From Arthrobacter citreus (lineage in GTDB: Bacteria > Actinomycetota > Actinomycetes > Actinomycetales > Micrococcaceae), in contig NZ_VTFV01000002.1 of NCBI RefSeq assembly GCF_009192745.1, positions 248,001 to 312,000 of the forward strand: a DNA stretch of 64,000 bases. Reading direction: 5' to 3'. A program made the translations under genes and the position numbers. Of this stretch, positions 26,217 through 36,008 are shown one piece after another. The notes under the pieces are model-generated. The model saw only the letters and a list, made by a program, of their open reading frames with translations. It was not told the DNA's origin and searched no databases. Position 1 is the first letter of the stretch, and each line of letters begins with the position of its first letter.

Positions 26217-27668
26217 ATGACTGAGAAAACATTCAAACTGCCCGACGTCGGGGAAGGCCTTACCGAGGCCGAGATCGTCCAGTGGCGGGTCAAGGAAGGC
26301 GACACGGTTGCCATCAATGACGTGATCGTCGAGATCGAGACCGCGAAGTCGCTCGTGGAACTGCCTTCACCGTTTGCCGGTACCGTCAGCGGGATCCTGG
26401 CCGAGGAAGGCACCACCGTGGAAGTGGGCACGCCCATCTTCCGGGTGGCACCGGCCGGAGGCAGCAAAAAGGCGTCGGCGAAGGCGCCCGAAAAAGCGGA
26501 AAAGGCTACGGCGGCCCCGGCTTCCGGCGACGGCCCGCCGTCGGCGTCGCTGACCGGAACCGGCCCGAAGGCCGACGCCGTCCGCCGGCGTCCGCGCCGG
26601 AACCGGACAGTTCCCGGCCAGGCAGCATCCGCCGCAGCCCCGAGCGCAGCACCTGCCGCAGCCCCGAGCGCAGCACCTGCCGCAGCTCCGGATGCTCCTG
26701 CGCCCCGGGCATCGGCTCGGCCGGATCCGCGCGGCGCAGCCGTGGCGGCAGCTGGTGCGGCAGTGCAGGACCGTTTCAACCAGCTCATCCAGCGCGTGCT
26801 GGCCAAACCGCCGGTCCGCAAGGCCGCCAAGGACCTCGGCATCAACCTTGCCGACGTCCCGGCCACCGGCGCGGGCGGCGAGGTCACCAAGCAGGACTTG
26901 ATCAGCTACCAGGCCCAGCGCGAGTCGGAAGTCGACTCGGCAGATACCTTCTGGTCGCCGTCCAGCAAGCCGCAGGAAGGCCGGATCGAGCGCATTCCCG
27001 TGAAGGGGGTCCGCAAGGCCACTGCGAAGGCCATGGTGGACAGTGCCTTCAGCGCCCCGCACGTAAGCATCTTCGTGGACGTTGACGCCTCGCGCACCAT
27101 GGAATTCGTCAAGCGGCTCAAGGCCTCCCGCGACTTCGAGGGCATCAAGGTTTCGCCGCTGCTGATCCTGGCCAAGGCCGTCATCTGGGCTGCCGCCCGG
27201 AACCCTTCCGTCAACGCAACCTGGGCGGAGGACGAAATCCACGTCAAGCACTTCATGAACCTCGGCATTGCCGCGGCCACGCCGCGCGGCCTGATGGTTC
27301 CCAACATCAAGGATGCCCAGGACCTTTCACTGAAGGAACTGGCCGGAGCCCTGAACGAACTGGCCACAACGGCACGGGCCGGCAAGACGCCGCCCGCGGA
27401 CATGCGCGGCGGCACGCTCACCATCACCAATATCGGTGCCCTTGGCATCGACACGGGCACACCGATCATTAACCCGGGCGAGGTTGCCATCGTCGCTTTC
27501 GGAACGATCAAGCAGAAGCCGTGGGTGCTGGACGGCGAAGTCATCCCGCGCTGGATCACTACCCTTGGCGGGTCGTTCGACCACCGCGTGGTGGACGGTG
27601 ACCTTTCAGCGCGGTTCATGGCCGATGTGGCGGCCATCCTGGAGGAACCGGCCCTCCTTCTGGACTAG
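26217..27668 (+). CDS. 2-oxoacid dehydrogenase E2, dihydrolipoamide acyltransferase
   Basis: A 483-residue E2 with one lipoyl domain (residues 1-80, lipoyl Lys44 in [13 protein letters not shown]), a long Ala/Pro linker, a peripheral subunit-binding domain (~residues 200-235: [15 protein letters not shown]) and the catalytic core ending in the [14 protein letters not shown] active site. The linker contains a duplicated Ala/Pro block. No lipoamide dehydrogenase (E3) gene follows, so E3 must be supplied from elsewhere in the genome. Confidence 0.93.
   Translation: MTEKTFKLPDVGEGLTEAEIVQWRVKEGDTVAINDVIVEIETAKSLVELPSPFAGTVSGILAEEGTTVEVGTPIFRVAPAGGSKKASAKAPEKAEKATAAPASGDGPPSASLTGTGPKADAVRRRPRRNRTVPGQAASAAAPSAAPAAAPSAAPAAAPDAPAPRASARPDPRGAAVAAAGAAVQDRFNQLIQRVLAKPPVRKAAKDLGINLADVPATGAGGEVTKQDLISYQAQRESEVDSADTFWSPSSKPQEGRIERIPVKGVRKATAKAMVDSAFSAPHVSIFVDVDASRTMEFVKRLKASRDFEGIKVSPLLILAKAVIWAAARNPSVNATWAEDEIHVKHFMNLGIAAATPRGLMVPNIKDAQDLSLKELAGALNELATTARAGKTPPADMRGGTLTITNIGALGIDTGTPIINPGEVAIVAFGTIKQKPWVLDGEVIPRWITTLGGSFDHRVVDGDLSARFMADVAAILEEPALLLD
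26631..26678 (+). repeat. 24-bp tandem duplication in the E2 linker
   Basis: Two identical 24-bp units beginning GCCGCAGCCCCGAGCGCAGC, plus a partial third, encode the Ala-Pro-Ser-rich flexible linker. It is in frame, so it changes only linker length. Confidence 0.85.
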
Positions 27669-27699
27669 GCTCGATAAGGGAACCAACGATCGGAGCAGC

Positions 27700-27906
27700 A
27701 TGGCTATGAATCCCGGACCCGGAAACCGCGGGGGCGGACCCCAGATCGACTGGAAGCGGACGGCCTGGATCCTGGTGGGGGCCTTCATTGTGTCCAGCCT
27801 GCTGATCATCCTGTTCCCGAACCTGGGCATGCTCTGGCGGCTGGCGATCATGGCACTGCTGTTCGTGATTGTGGTGCCCCTCTTCGACCGCAGGCGCCGG
27901 AAGTAG
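27700..27906 (+). CDS. Small membrane protein
   Basis: A 68-residue protein with a Gly/Pro-rich polar N-terminus (NPGPGNRGGGPQIDW), two hydrophobic helices (TAWILVGAFIVSSLLIILF and MLWRLAIMALLFVIVVPLF) and a basic tail RRRRK. CGGAGCAGC lies just upstream of the ATG at 27700. It follows the E2 gene by 32 bp and may be cotranscribed. No family recognised. Confidence 0.75.
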   Translation: MAMNPGPGNRGGGPQIDWKRTAWILVGAFIVSSLLIILFPNLGMLWRLAIMALLFVIVVPLFDRRRRK

Positions 27907-27911
27907 CTACC

Positions 27912-27927
27912 GGGACGCCGGCGTCCC
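27912..27927. terminator. Short palindrome between convergent genes
   Basis: GGGACGCCGGCGTCCC is a perfect 16-bp palindrome filling the 24-bp gap between the convergent small membrane protein and aminotransferase genes. There is no T run; a terminator role is inferred from position. Confidence 0.45.
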
Positions 27928-27930
27928 AGG

Positions 27931-29226
27931 CTAGGACGCGCCGGCTGCTTTCAATGCCCGCCGAATAACGGGAGCCAGCCGCCGCACGCCTTCAGCGATG
28001 TCCTGTTCGGAGACCGCGCTGAACGCCAGCCGCAGCTTGGAACTGGGCTCATCGCCCGGCGTGAAGGCCGTGCCGGGAATGAACACCGTTCCGGCTTCGA
28101 TGGCCTCAGCGAGCAGCGGATAGGTGTCGATTCCCTCCGGCAGGCTCAGCCAGACAAAGAAGCCGCCGTCCGGCACCGTCCAGCTCACGCCGTCGGGCAT
28201 CTCTTCCTGCAGCGCAGCCAGCATCGCTGCGCAGCGGCCCGCATAGAGGCGGCGTGAATCCCTAACTCGGCCCATCCAGTCAAAATCGCGCAGGTACGCT
28301 GCGGTGATCATCTGGGTCAGGGGCGAGGGGCACAGCACCACGGCCTCGCAGGCCAGATAGAACCGGCGGAACAGGTGCTTCGGGACAAGGGCCCAGCCCA
28401 GGCGCATGCCGGGCGCAAAAATCTTGGAGAACGAGCCCAGATACAGGACGTCCTCCGGGTGCGAAGCCCGCAGCGGGGCCAGCGGCTCCCCGTCGAACCG
28501 GAGCAGTCCGTACGGATTGTCTTCGAGCACCAGGATGTTGTTCTCGCGGCAGATCCGCACCACTTCGTCCCGGCGGCTGTTGGAGAGCGTGATGCCGCTG
28601 GGGTTGTTGAAGCTGGGGATCGTGTAGAGCATCTTGATGGTCTTGCCAGCCGCGCGCAGCGAGCTGATCCGCTCACGGAGCGCCTCGGGAATGAGCCCCT
28701 CCGCGTCCATGGCGACCGGCTGGATATCGACTTCGTAGGATTCGAAGGCGTTCAGCGCACCCACATACGTGGGGTCCTCGCAGAGTACGACGTCTCCGGG
28801 GTTGCAGAAGACCTTCGCGGCCACGTCCTGGCCGGACTGCGAACCGGTGGTGATGACGACGTCCGCCGGATCGGCGTTCAGGATGCCTTCGGCTGCCATC
28901 ACCTCGCACGCCAGTTCGCGCAGCTCGGCGAGTCCCTGGCCGGGACCGTACTGGAGGGCCGCCAGGCCCTGGCTGCGGATGATCGACGCCGTTGCGTCGG
29001 CAAGCCCGTCCAGCGGCAGTTCCTGCAGGTAGGGACTGCCTCCGGCCAGGGAGATGAGCCCGGGCTGGATGGAAATGTCGAAGACATCCCGGACGGCCGA
29101 CTGCTTGATGTGGAACGCGCGGTCAGACAGGAGGTCGTGGTGGCGGTGTGCCGAGCCCGTGGCCCGGTCGAGGGCCACCTGTGCTTCCGGGGTCAGCACT
29201 GCCCCCGTGGTTTCCTCAAAAGTCAT
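27931..29226 (-). CDS. PLP-dependent aminotransferase (2-aminoadipate/MocR-core type)
   Basis: A 431-residue class I aminotransferase of the group that includes 2-aminoadipate transaminase and the MocR core, here without a GntR DNA-binding domain. Motifs: ALQYGPGQGLAELRE, ITTGSQSGQDVAAKVF, PSFNNPSGITLS, ILVLEDNPYGLLRFDG, and PLP lysine in YLGSFSKIFAPGMRLGW. Likely amino-group donors are aromatic or branched-chain amino acids, consistent with the neighbouring 2-oxoacid dehydrogenase, but this is inference. Confidence 0.87.
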   Translation of the reverse strand: MTFEETTGAVLTPEAQVALDRATGSAHRHHDLLSDRAFHIKQSAVRDVFDISIQPGLISLAGGSPYLQELPLDGLADATASIIRSQGLAALQYGPGQGLAELRELACEVMAAEGILNADPADVVITTGSQSGQDVAAKVFCNPGDVVLCEDPTYVGALNAFESYEVDIQPVAMDAEGLIPEALRERISSLRAAGKTIKMLYTIPSFNNPSGITLSNSRRDEVVRICRENNILVLEDNPYGLLRFDGEPLAPLRASHPEDVLYLGSFSKIFAPGMRLGWALVPKHLFRRFYLACEAVVLCPSPLTQMITAAYLRDFDWMGRVRDSRRLYAGRCAAMLAALQEEMPDGVSWTVPDGGFFVWLSLPEGIDTYPLLAEAIEAGTVFIPGTAFTPGDEPSSKLRLAFSAVSEQDIAEGVRRLAPVIRRALKAAGAS

Positions 29227-29271
29227 GCCACATCATGGCACTCAGGTTGACCGGTAAGCAACACAAGTTTT

Positions 29272-30306
29272 CTAGATCCAACCTGCCTTGTGAGCCTTGA
29301 TTCCGGCCTGGAAGCGGCTTTCGGCCTTGAGCTCCTCCAGCATCCAGGCAATGTGCCGGCGGCAGGTCCGCACGCTGATGCCAACCCGGCGGGCTATGAC
29401 CTCATCAGAGTGCCCGGCAGCAAGTCCGGCCAGGACGGACCGCTGCGTGCTCGTGAGGCCGGCCTTGCCGGGATCATCGGCCAGGAAAGGCTCCGCAAGG
29501 CTCCAGGCGAACTCAAAAAGCTTGGTGAACAGGCCGATGAGGTTTGGGTCGCGGATGACCAGGCCCGCCCTGTCGTAGGTGTGCAGCTGGCGTGCCACCA
29601 CGGCAACCTTGTCATCAAAAATGAGCGTGCGCATAGGAACGTAGGGCAGGGTCCGGAACTCACCGCCGGCTTCACTGATCCGCTCCACGGCCTTGCAGGT
29701 GGGTACATGGTCCCGCGTGCTGGAATGGTAGAGGGTCTGCCGTTTTACGCCGGCCCGCAGCAGGGCAAGGTCCTTCTGCACGCTTTCCTCCTGGAAGTCC
29801 GCATTGGAACCGTGCCCCGGCCGGGCTATCAGGACGCTTTCCGAAGCTGAGCGCCCGTACTCAATGAGCACCCGCTGCACCTGCTCCGGGTCCTCGAGCA
29901 CTTCAACCGAGGCGTCTGCGGCAACCTGCCGGCGCGCTTCGGCGAAGGTGGGCACCAGGCTTGCCAGCTCCCGCCGCTTGGCACCAATGCGGGCGCGGAG
30001 TTCCAGCATTTCGCGTTCGTCGGGGTCTACCAGTTCGGCCAGTGCCACGTCCGGGGAGACCGCGGTGTAAACGGGGCTGTTGGGGCCCTCGGAGAAGAGC
30101 AGGCAGCGGGAACGCAGCTCATCCACTGCCCGGTCGATGGCGCGGCTTGTGTACCCCAGCGCGTCCGAGGCTTCAGCAGGGGTCCAACCCGGGTGGGAGA
30201 CCGCGTAACGGTACACCTCAACCGACACCTGATCCAGCAATTCTCCTCCTACAACTGCGGTGCTGGGGACAGCCGGTATGGGTCCGGCGCGCACCTGATG
30301 CCCCAT
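29272..30306 (-). CDS. TrmB-like/LuxR-type helix-turn-helix regulator
   Basis: About 344 residues from ATG at 30306; ATG at 30384, behind AAGGTGGAGA, is an alternative that adds 26 residues. Residues ~30-75 are a TrmB-like winged helix (VYRYAVSHPGWTPAEASDALGYTSRAIDRAVDEL). The centre (LYHSSTRDHVPTCKAVERI, FDDKVAVVARQ) resembles the PLD-like effector domain of TrmB-type regulators. The last ~65 residues are a LuxR HTH (LTSTQRSVLAGLAAGHSDEVIARRVGISVRTCRRHI). Actinobacteria often place such regulators next to small peptide biosynthesis genes. Here it is divergent from a 16-codon peptide gene and SpaB_C gene and is the likely controller of that unit. Confidence 0.85.
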   Translation of the reverse strand: MGHQVRAGPIPAVPSTAVVGGELLDQVSVEVYRYAVSHPGWTPAEASDALGYTSRAIDRAVDELRSRCLLFSEGPNSPVYTAVSPDVALAELVDPDEREMLELRARIGAKRRELASLVPTFAEARRQVAADASVEVLEDPEQVQRVLIEYGRSASESVLIARPGHGSNADFQEESVQKDLALLRAGVKRQTLYHSSTRDHVPTCKAVERISEAGGEFRTLPYVPMRTLIFDDKVAVVARQLHTYDRAGLVIRDPNLIGLFTKLFEFAWSLAEPFLADDPGKAGLTSTQRSVLAGLAAGHSDEVIARRVGISVRTCRRHIAWMLEELKAESRFQAGIKAHKAGWI

Positions 30307-30611
30307 GAACTGCCGGCCTCCGGGCAACGCCCTGAGCCCCCAAAATTGGAACCCGAAGAGAGTGACATGACAGCTTAATGCCATTCTCCACCTTAGCCCG
30401 GTAGTTCGGTACCCAAAACGTCGATTTCCGCTAGTCTGCGGGCTATTTCGGGCTCTGCGGTGAACGCGCAAAAGGGCTCAGGGGCACCAACCGGACATGA
30501 CAGGAAGCTGAAATTGGTAACGGTGGACACACCCTTCCGGCCCGGGGGAAGCTTTCGGAGTCAAACACGACCGGCTGTGCAACCAGCCGAACCAAAAGAG
30601 GGGATACGACC
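30307..30611. promoter_or_regulatory. Divergent intergenic region of the RiPP-like locus
   Basis: Some 300 bp without a convincing gene. It must hold the promoters for the regulator (leftward) and the peptide operon (rightward). A GGTA-GTTCG-GTACC near-palindrome lies at about 30403-30415, and TCTGCGGGCTATTTCGGGCTCTGCGG around 30436 has repeated GCGGG/CGGGCT elements. No consensus -35/-10 pair is clear. Confidence 0.4.
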
Positions 30612-30662
30612 ATGAAGAAGGCAACTGCACCGGTTTCCATCAAGAGCTGGGAATGGTTCTAA
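30612..30662 (+). CDS. 16-residue candidate RiPP precursor peptide
   Basis: The ORF encodes MKKATAPVSIKSWEWF followed by TAA. A clear ribosome site, AGAGGGG, lies eight bases before the ATG. The next gene is a stand-alone SpaB_C-type modification protein 94 bp downstream on the same strand, and a LuxR/TrmB-type regulator diverges upstream. The basic N-terminus could act as a minimal leader and the aromatic/acidic end SWEWF as core. It has Thr5, Ser9 and Ser12 but no Cys, so lanthionine rings are impossible. A short hairpin (CCCC-TCATTT-GGGG) directly after the stop may attenuate readthrough. Coding is inferred from ribosome site and context. Confidence 0.65.
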   Translation: MKKATAPVSIKSWEWF

Positions 30663-30756
30663 TCTAGGCCCCTCATTTGGGGGATGAACCAACCAGCAAT
30701 ACATATAGACCCGCCCCAGCGGTGGTAACCAGACTTGAACCCGGAGGAAGAACGCC

Positions 30757-31716
30757 ATGAGCCAGCTAACAGCAGTTCGAAACGCCTCGCGAACTAATGC
30801 AAGCACTCATTGGTGGACACTATCCATCTATACCGGCGGCTTCGATGTAGCGGACGGCATCATTGGAGAACTGGTTACCCCGCTGGCGGCGCAGGCCCAG
30901 CTATGGGGGGCGCAGCGGTGGTTCTACACCCGCTGCTCTGAGCCTGCAAACGCCCACGTACGCATGAAGGTGCTGGCACCCCAGGAGACCCTGGACCGGC
31001 TGAAGTCCCTCCTCGGCGCGCTCCAGGAGCAGGCCAGCGGCGTCATCGGCCACCTCAGCGTGACCCACGCCTTCGGGGACCCGGCCTGCGACCGGCTGAG
31101 CCCGGGCGGAATGGAGCAGCAGGATCCCCGGATCGAAGCTGATCTGGCGAAGTACGGCGGAGTCGAAGGACTGGCCCTGGCTGAGGAAGTCTTTGAGCTG
31201 TCATCCGATCTGGGTACCTGGGCAACGGCCCGGTTCCCCAAGGTGCAGAACCGGTGGGCGCTGGGCTCGCTGCTGCTCTTCGATTCGGCCCGCAGCATGA
31301 TGAAGGGTCCCCGGGCCTCCAGCTGGCCCGACCGCCGCAGGCTGTCCTGGGACTATTACTGGGACAGCCACCTGCGCAGCTGCACTGCCGGCTTTGGCCC
31401 GCGGGCCGCGAGTGTCCGTCAGGCCATGACGGTCCAGGTGGGCGCGAAGGTCATGCCGACCCACCGACTGATGGCAGCCACAGCCGCCGAATCTGCAGTC
31501 GAAAACTGGCGGCGGCGCTGGTTCCGCACCATGGATACCTACCTCTACCGGGCGGACAAGGCGCGTGTCAGCCGCAGTGCCCAGCACCTGACGGTCTATC
31601 AGGCACACATGCTCCTGAACCGGCTGGGCCTGTCCCTGCGAGAGGAAGCGGCCATGGGCCTGTATGCCCGGACCTGGAGCACAGAGCGCGAAGCCATGCT
31701 CCTGGACAAGCACTGA
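30757..31716 (+). CDS. Stand-alone SpaB_C (thiopeptide-type/lantibiotic dehydratase C-terminal) protein
   Basis: A 319-residue cytosolic protein of the SpaB_C family (PF14028 type). Supporting blocks: an N-terminal HWWTLSIYTG, QRWFYTRCSE followed by HVRMKVLAP (the substrate-cradle strands), and ADLAKYGGVEGLALAEEVFELSSDL, which matches the family's YGG...aE..F..dS signature. The C-terminal half holds helices with HRLMAATAAESAVENW. CCCGGAGGAAGAA precedes the ATG. In class I lanthipeptide dehydratases this domain performs glutamate elimination; in thiopeptides relatives perform [4+2] cyclisation. The N-terminal glutamylation domain is absent here and not encoded nearby, so the chemistry on the adjacent 16-residue peptide is unknown. 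Confidence 0.82.
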   Translation: MSQLTAVRNASRTNASTHWWTLSIYTGGFDVADGIIGELVTPLAAQAQLWGAQRWFYTRCSEPANAHVRMKVLAPQETLDRLKSLLGALQEQASGVIGHLSVTHAFGDPACDRLSPGGMEQQDPRIEADLAKYGGVEGLALAEEVFELSSDLGTWATARFPKVQNRWALGSLLLFDSARSMMKGPRASSWPDRRRLSWDYYWDSHLRSCTAGFGPRAASVRQAMTVQVGAKVMPTHRLMAATAAESAVENWRRRWFRTMDTYLYRADKARVSRSAQHLTVYQAHMLLNRLGLSLREEAAMGLYARTWSTEREAMLLDKH

Positions 31717-31766
31717 TTCTCCCGGTGGACCGGAGGGAAGTCGTCGAGGAGAAAGAGGGGGTCGCT

Positions 31767-31958
31767 GTGTCGGATTGGAATGAAGTAGTTCTGGCTGCTG
31801 ACGACAAAGACCTGGGGTCGGCCCTGGGCTGCGATGAGGAGACCGTAGAGGACATGCGGGGCATGGGCTACGTCGAGTCGCGCGGTGAACTTTGGAGCGT
31901 CGGGCCGGCCAGGGACTATCTGAGGGACGCCGCCTGGGCGGACTGTCTCTGGGAGTAG
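31767..31958 (+). CDS. Small acidic hypothetical protein of the RiPP-like locus
   Basis: 63 residues from GTG at 31767, with AGAGGGGG upstream. The sequence is acidic and Trp-containing: VSDWNEVVLAADDKDLG, then CDEETVEDMRGMGYVESRG and a C-terminus ADCLWE. Residues ~20-50 could form a small winged-helix-like fold (DLGSALGCDEETVEDMRGMGYVES). It lies 50 bp after the SpaB_C gene and before a strong terminator, so it is probably the last gene of that operon. It might be a partner protein, immunity factor or recognition element; none of these is shown by sequence. Confidence 0.6.
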   Translation: MSDWNEVVLAADDKDLGSALGCDEETVEDMRGMGYVESRGELWSVGPARDYLRDAAWADCLWE

Positions 31959-31972
31959 TACCGCCACAGCAC

Positions 31973-32065
31973 TTCCGCACTTGGCTGCGGAAACAAAACG
32001 TCCGTTCCGGCCACGGAAGCCCTGCGGGGCTGGGAAGCCGGGACGGTAGGGGACGAATCCCCACA
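31973..32065 (+). ncRNA. Run of small hairpins, candidate structured RNA
   Basis: Four compact hairpins occur in ~90 nt: TTCCGC/GCGGAA (31973-31992), TTCCG/CGGAA (32005-32018), GCCC/GGGC with a TGCG loop (32019-32030), and GGGGA/TCCCC with a CGAA loop (32050-32063). A Rho-independent terminator follows. This could be the structured 3' end of the RiPP-like transcript or a leader of the catalase gene. It matches no riboswitch class I know. Confidence 0.35.
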
Positions 32066-32069
32066 GAGG

Positions 32070-32108
32070 ACGGATCTGCCTGTACCCCCCACAGGCAGAT
32101 CCGTTCTT
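32070..32108 (+). terminator. Rho-independent terminator after the RiPP-like operon
   Basis: ACGGATCTGCCTGT (32070-32083) and ACAGGCAGATCCGT (32091-32104) form a perfect 14-bp stem with loop ACCCCCC, followed by TCTTT. Confidence 0.88.
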
Positions 32109-32223
32109 TGCGTTTGCGGCGGTGTTTCCGGCTGCTTGTTAAGTAGCCTTACTATTTTTTCGGTACGCTGTTTTTGGAGCTGCGCCCCAGGCGCGGCGAA
32201 AAGTTCCACCAGATGGAGGCCAC

Positions 32224-34446
<2,223 letters not shown>

Positions 34447-34475
34447 CGGCAGGCACCTCTCACCAGAGAACGACG

Positions 34476-34517
34476 GCGGGCCCGGAACAGCATGACTGTT
34501 CCGGGCCCGCCCCTGTT
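34476..34517 (+). terminator. Terminator of the catalase gene
   Basis: GCGGGCCCGGAACAG and CTGTTCCGGGCCCGC form a perfect 15-bp stem around CATGA, followed by CCCTGTTTT. Confidence 0.9.
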
Positions 34518-34534
34518 TTCGTGGCAGTGAAGAG

Positions 34535-34993
34535 TTACACCGGATCCGGGGTTTCGTTGTCCTCCATGGACTGGATCAGCGTGTAAAGCGCCTGGCGAAG
34601 TTCCGTTTCCCCGGCGCGGGCGTCGCATCTTTTCCTGACAGCCGCGAGTTCCTCCACCATGGCGGTGCCGGAGGGGGTGCGTGACCACCGGCCCGGACGG
34701 CGGGGACGGGCGTAGCCGGCCTGGTGCAGCGACGCGAGACCGAAAGAAGCCTCTTCCAAACTCAGGCGCGTCAGCTGGGCCACTCGTGCGGCCGGCATGC
34801 CCGGCGCGGTGAGCGCCTTCAGGACGCGCACTGAGTTTTCGGTCAGCGAAAGCTCCGCCAGGAAAAGCCGGCTGGCTTCGGCGGAAAGGTGTGCCGCGGC
34901 ACCCAGCAGCAGGGTGAGTCCTCCGGGAAACGGGGACGGCGAATCAGTGCCCAACGCGCCACCCGGGGGGAGCCCAGCCGGCGGGCACTTCAT
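34535..34993 (-). CDS. MarR-like winged-helix protein
   Basis: A 152-residue protein with a MarR-like layout: helix SLTENSVRVLKALTA, HTH AARVAQLTRLSLEEASFGLASLHQAGY, and a wing PRRPGRWSRTPSG. The dimerisation helices are short. Its start at 34993 overlaps the upstream zinc-ribbon gene by 50 bp on the same strand; a TTG at 34951 would nearly remove the overlap. Target and ligand unknown. Confidence 0.65.
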   Translation of the reverse strand: MKCPPAGLPPGGALGTDSPSPFPGGLTLLLGAAAHLSAEASRLFLAELSLTENSVRVLKALTAPGMPAARVAQLTRLSLEEASFGLASLHQAGYARPRRPGRWSRTPSGTAMVEELAAVRKRCDARAGETELRQALYTLIQSMEDNETPDPV

Positions 34994-35135
34994 GGCCGGC
35001 GAAGGTCTCGCACGCAGAGCAGGTGTAACTCACAACACCGGGATCATTCCCGGTTGGTGCTGTGTAGAACTCGTAGATCAGGTAGTCGTCAACGCCGCAA
35101 TGGTGACAGATCGGCAAGTGCGCCGGCAGGCCCAT
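34944..35135 (-). CDS. Small zinc-ribbon protein
   Basis: A 63-residue protein with two CxxC knuckles (CHHC near residue 10 and CSAC near residue 39) spaced as a zinc ribbon, and a hydrophobic aromatic centre (DDYLIYEFYTAP). The family is unrecognised. It lies divergent from the GAF-ANTAR gene and overlaps the MarR-like gene, so the pair is probably cotranscribed. Confidence 0.7.
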   Translation of the reverse strand: MGLPAHLPICHHCGVDDYLIYEFYTAPTGNDPGVVSYTCSACETFAGHEVPAGWAPPGWRVGH

Positions 35136-35175
35136 CGATAACTCCGTAAAGGTGTGCAGAAGCCGTGGCCGCGTC

Positions 35176-35204
35176 TTGACCGTATCCGGATATCGTAGTA
35201 TCTA
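35176..35204 (+). promoter_or_regulatory. Sigma70-type promoter of the GAF-ANTAR gene
   Basis: TTGACC (35176-35181) and TATCTA (35199-35204) are separated by 17 bp, close to the housekeeping consensus. A small palindrome CACGA-CAA-TCGTG (35213-35225) covers the expected start of transcription and may be an operator. Confidence 0.7.
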
Positions 35205-35270
35205 AGCTCTGACACGACAATCGTGGGCGCACAGTGCGGTTCACCGGGGCCCGAAAAGGAACATTGCACT

Positions 35271-36008
35271 ATGGACGACCTGAGGTCTGCGACTGCCACC
35301 GCAGCACAGCTGCAGGACCTGCTGATCCACCATGAAGACGTACTCGAATTCCTGCAGCAGCTGGCCCGGCTCAGTGCTTCTTCCCTCTCCTCCAGGGGTA
35401 CGGTTTACTGCGGAATCACGCTGCAGCGCTCCCGCGGGCACAGCTACACGGTGGCCAGCAGCGAAAGCGCAGCGCTTGAAATGGATGAGATGCAGTACGC
35501 CTTCGACGACGGCCCCTGCCTCCATGCACTCCGCGTCCATGAAGCCGTGGATGTTCCGGACACCTCCGCCGATGAACGCTGGCCGGAATACATGCAGCAC
35601 GTCGTGGCGCAGGGCATGAGGGCCATCTATGCCGTGCCGCTAACGCTGGAGGGCCACGCGCGGGCTGCCCTGAACCTCTACTCCCGTTCAGCCAATACCT
35701 TCGATGACGATTTCAAGCGGGTCGCGCGGACGTACGCCGAGGAAGCGTCAATGGCTCTCCGGCTGGCCGTTCGGATGTCCCAGCGTGCCTCCACTGTCGA
35801 GGACCTGCAGTCAGTGCTGCAGTCGCGGACGGACATTGACCTGGCAATTGGGATCATCATGGGCCAGAACCGTTGTTCCCAGAGCGAGGCGTTCGAGACA
35901 CTGAAACGGGCTTCGAACAGCAGGAACCTCAAGCTCAAGGTGCTGGCAGGGGAGATTGTTGCCAAGCTCAACGGCGCTCCCTCCGAGACGCATTTCCAGA
36001 CGTCATGA
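35271..36008 (+). CDS. GAF-ANTAR domain transcription antiterminator
   Basis: A 245-residue protein. Residues ~20-160 form a GAF sensor (YTVASSESAALEMDEMQYAFDDGPCLHALR is the typical actinobacterial block). The C-terminal ~60 residues are an ANTAR RNA-binding domain (SRTDIDLAIGIIMGQNRCSQSEAFETLKRASNSRNLKL). Such proteins bind tandem hairpins in nascent RNA and prevent termination. ATG at 35271 is chosen, with AAAAGGA upstream. It overlaps the Gfo/Idh gene by ATGA, suggesting a shared transcript. Confidence 0.9.
   Translation: MDDLRSATATAAQLQDLLIHHEDVLEFLQQLARLSASSLSSRGTVYCGITLQRSRGHSYTVASSESAALEMDEMQYAFDDGPCLHALRVHEAVDVPDTSADERWPEYMQHVVAQGMRAIYAVPLTLEGHARAALNLYSRSANTFDDDFKRVARTYAEEASMALRLAVRMSQRASTVEDLQSVLQSRTDIDLAIGIIMGQNRCSQSEAFETLKRASNSRNLKLKVLAGEIVAKLNGAPSETHFQTS

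Noticed and set aside
26367-27251. Long minus-strand open frame opposite the E2 gene (and similar long frames opposite purB, katE, gcvP, aceB)
   Set aside because: GC-rich codon bias produces long antisense frames; these mirror well-supported genes and lack start signals.
32010-32070. Possible cobalamin riboswitch (GGGAAGCCGGG...AATCCCC)
   Set aside because: The conserved B12 box and the CCGCCACTG-type block are missing and the order of elements does not fit.
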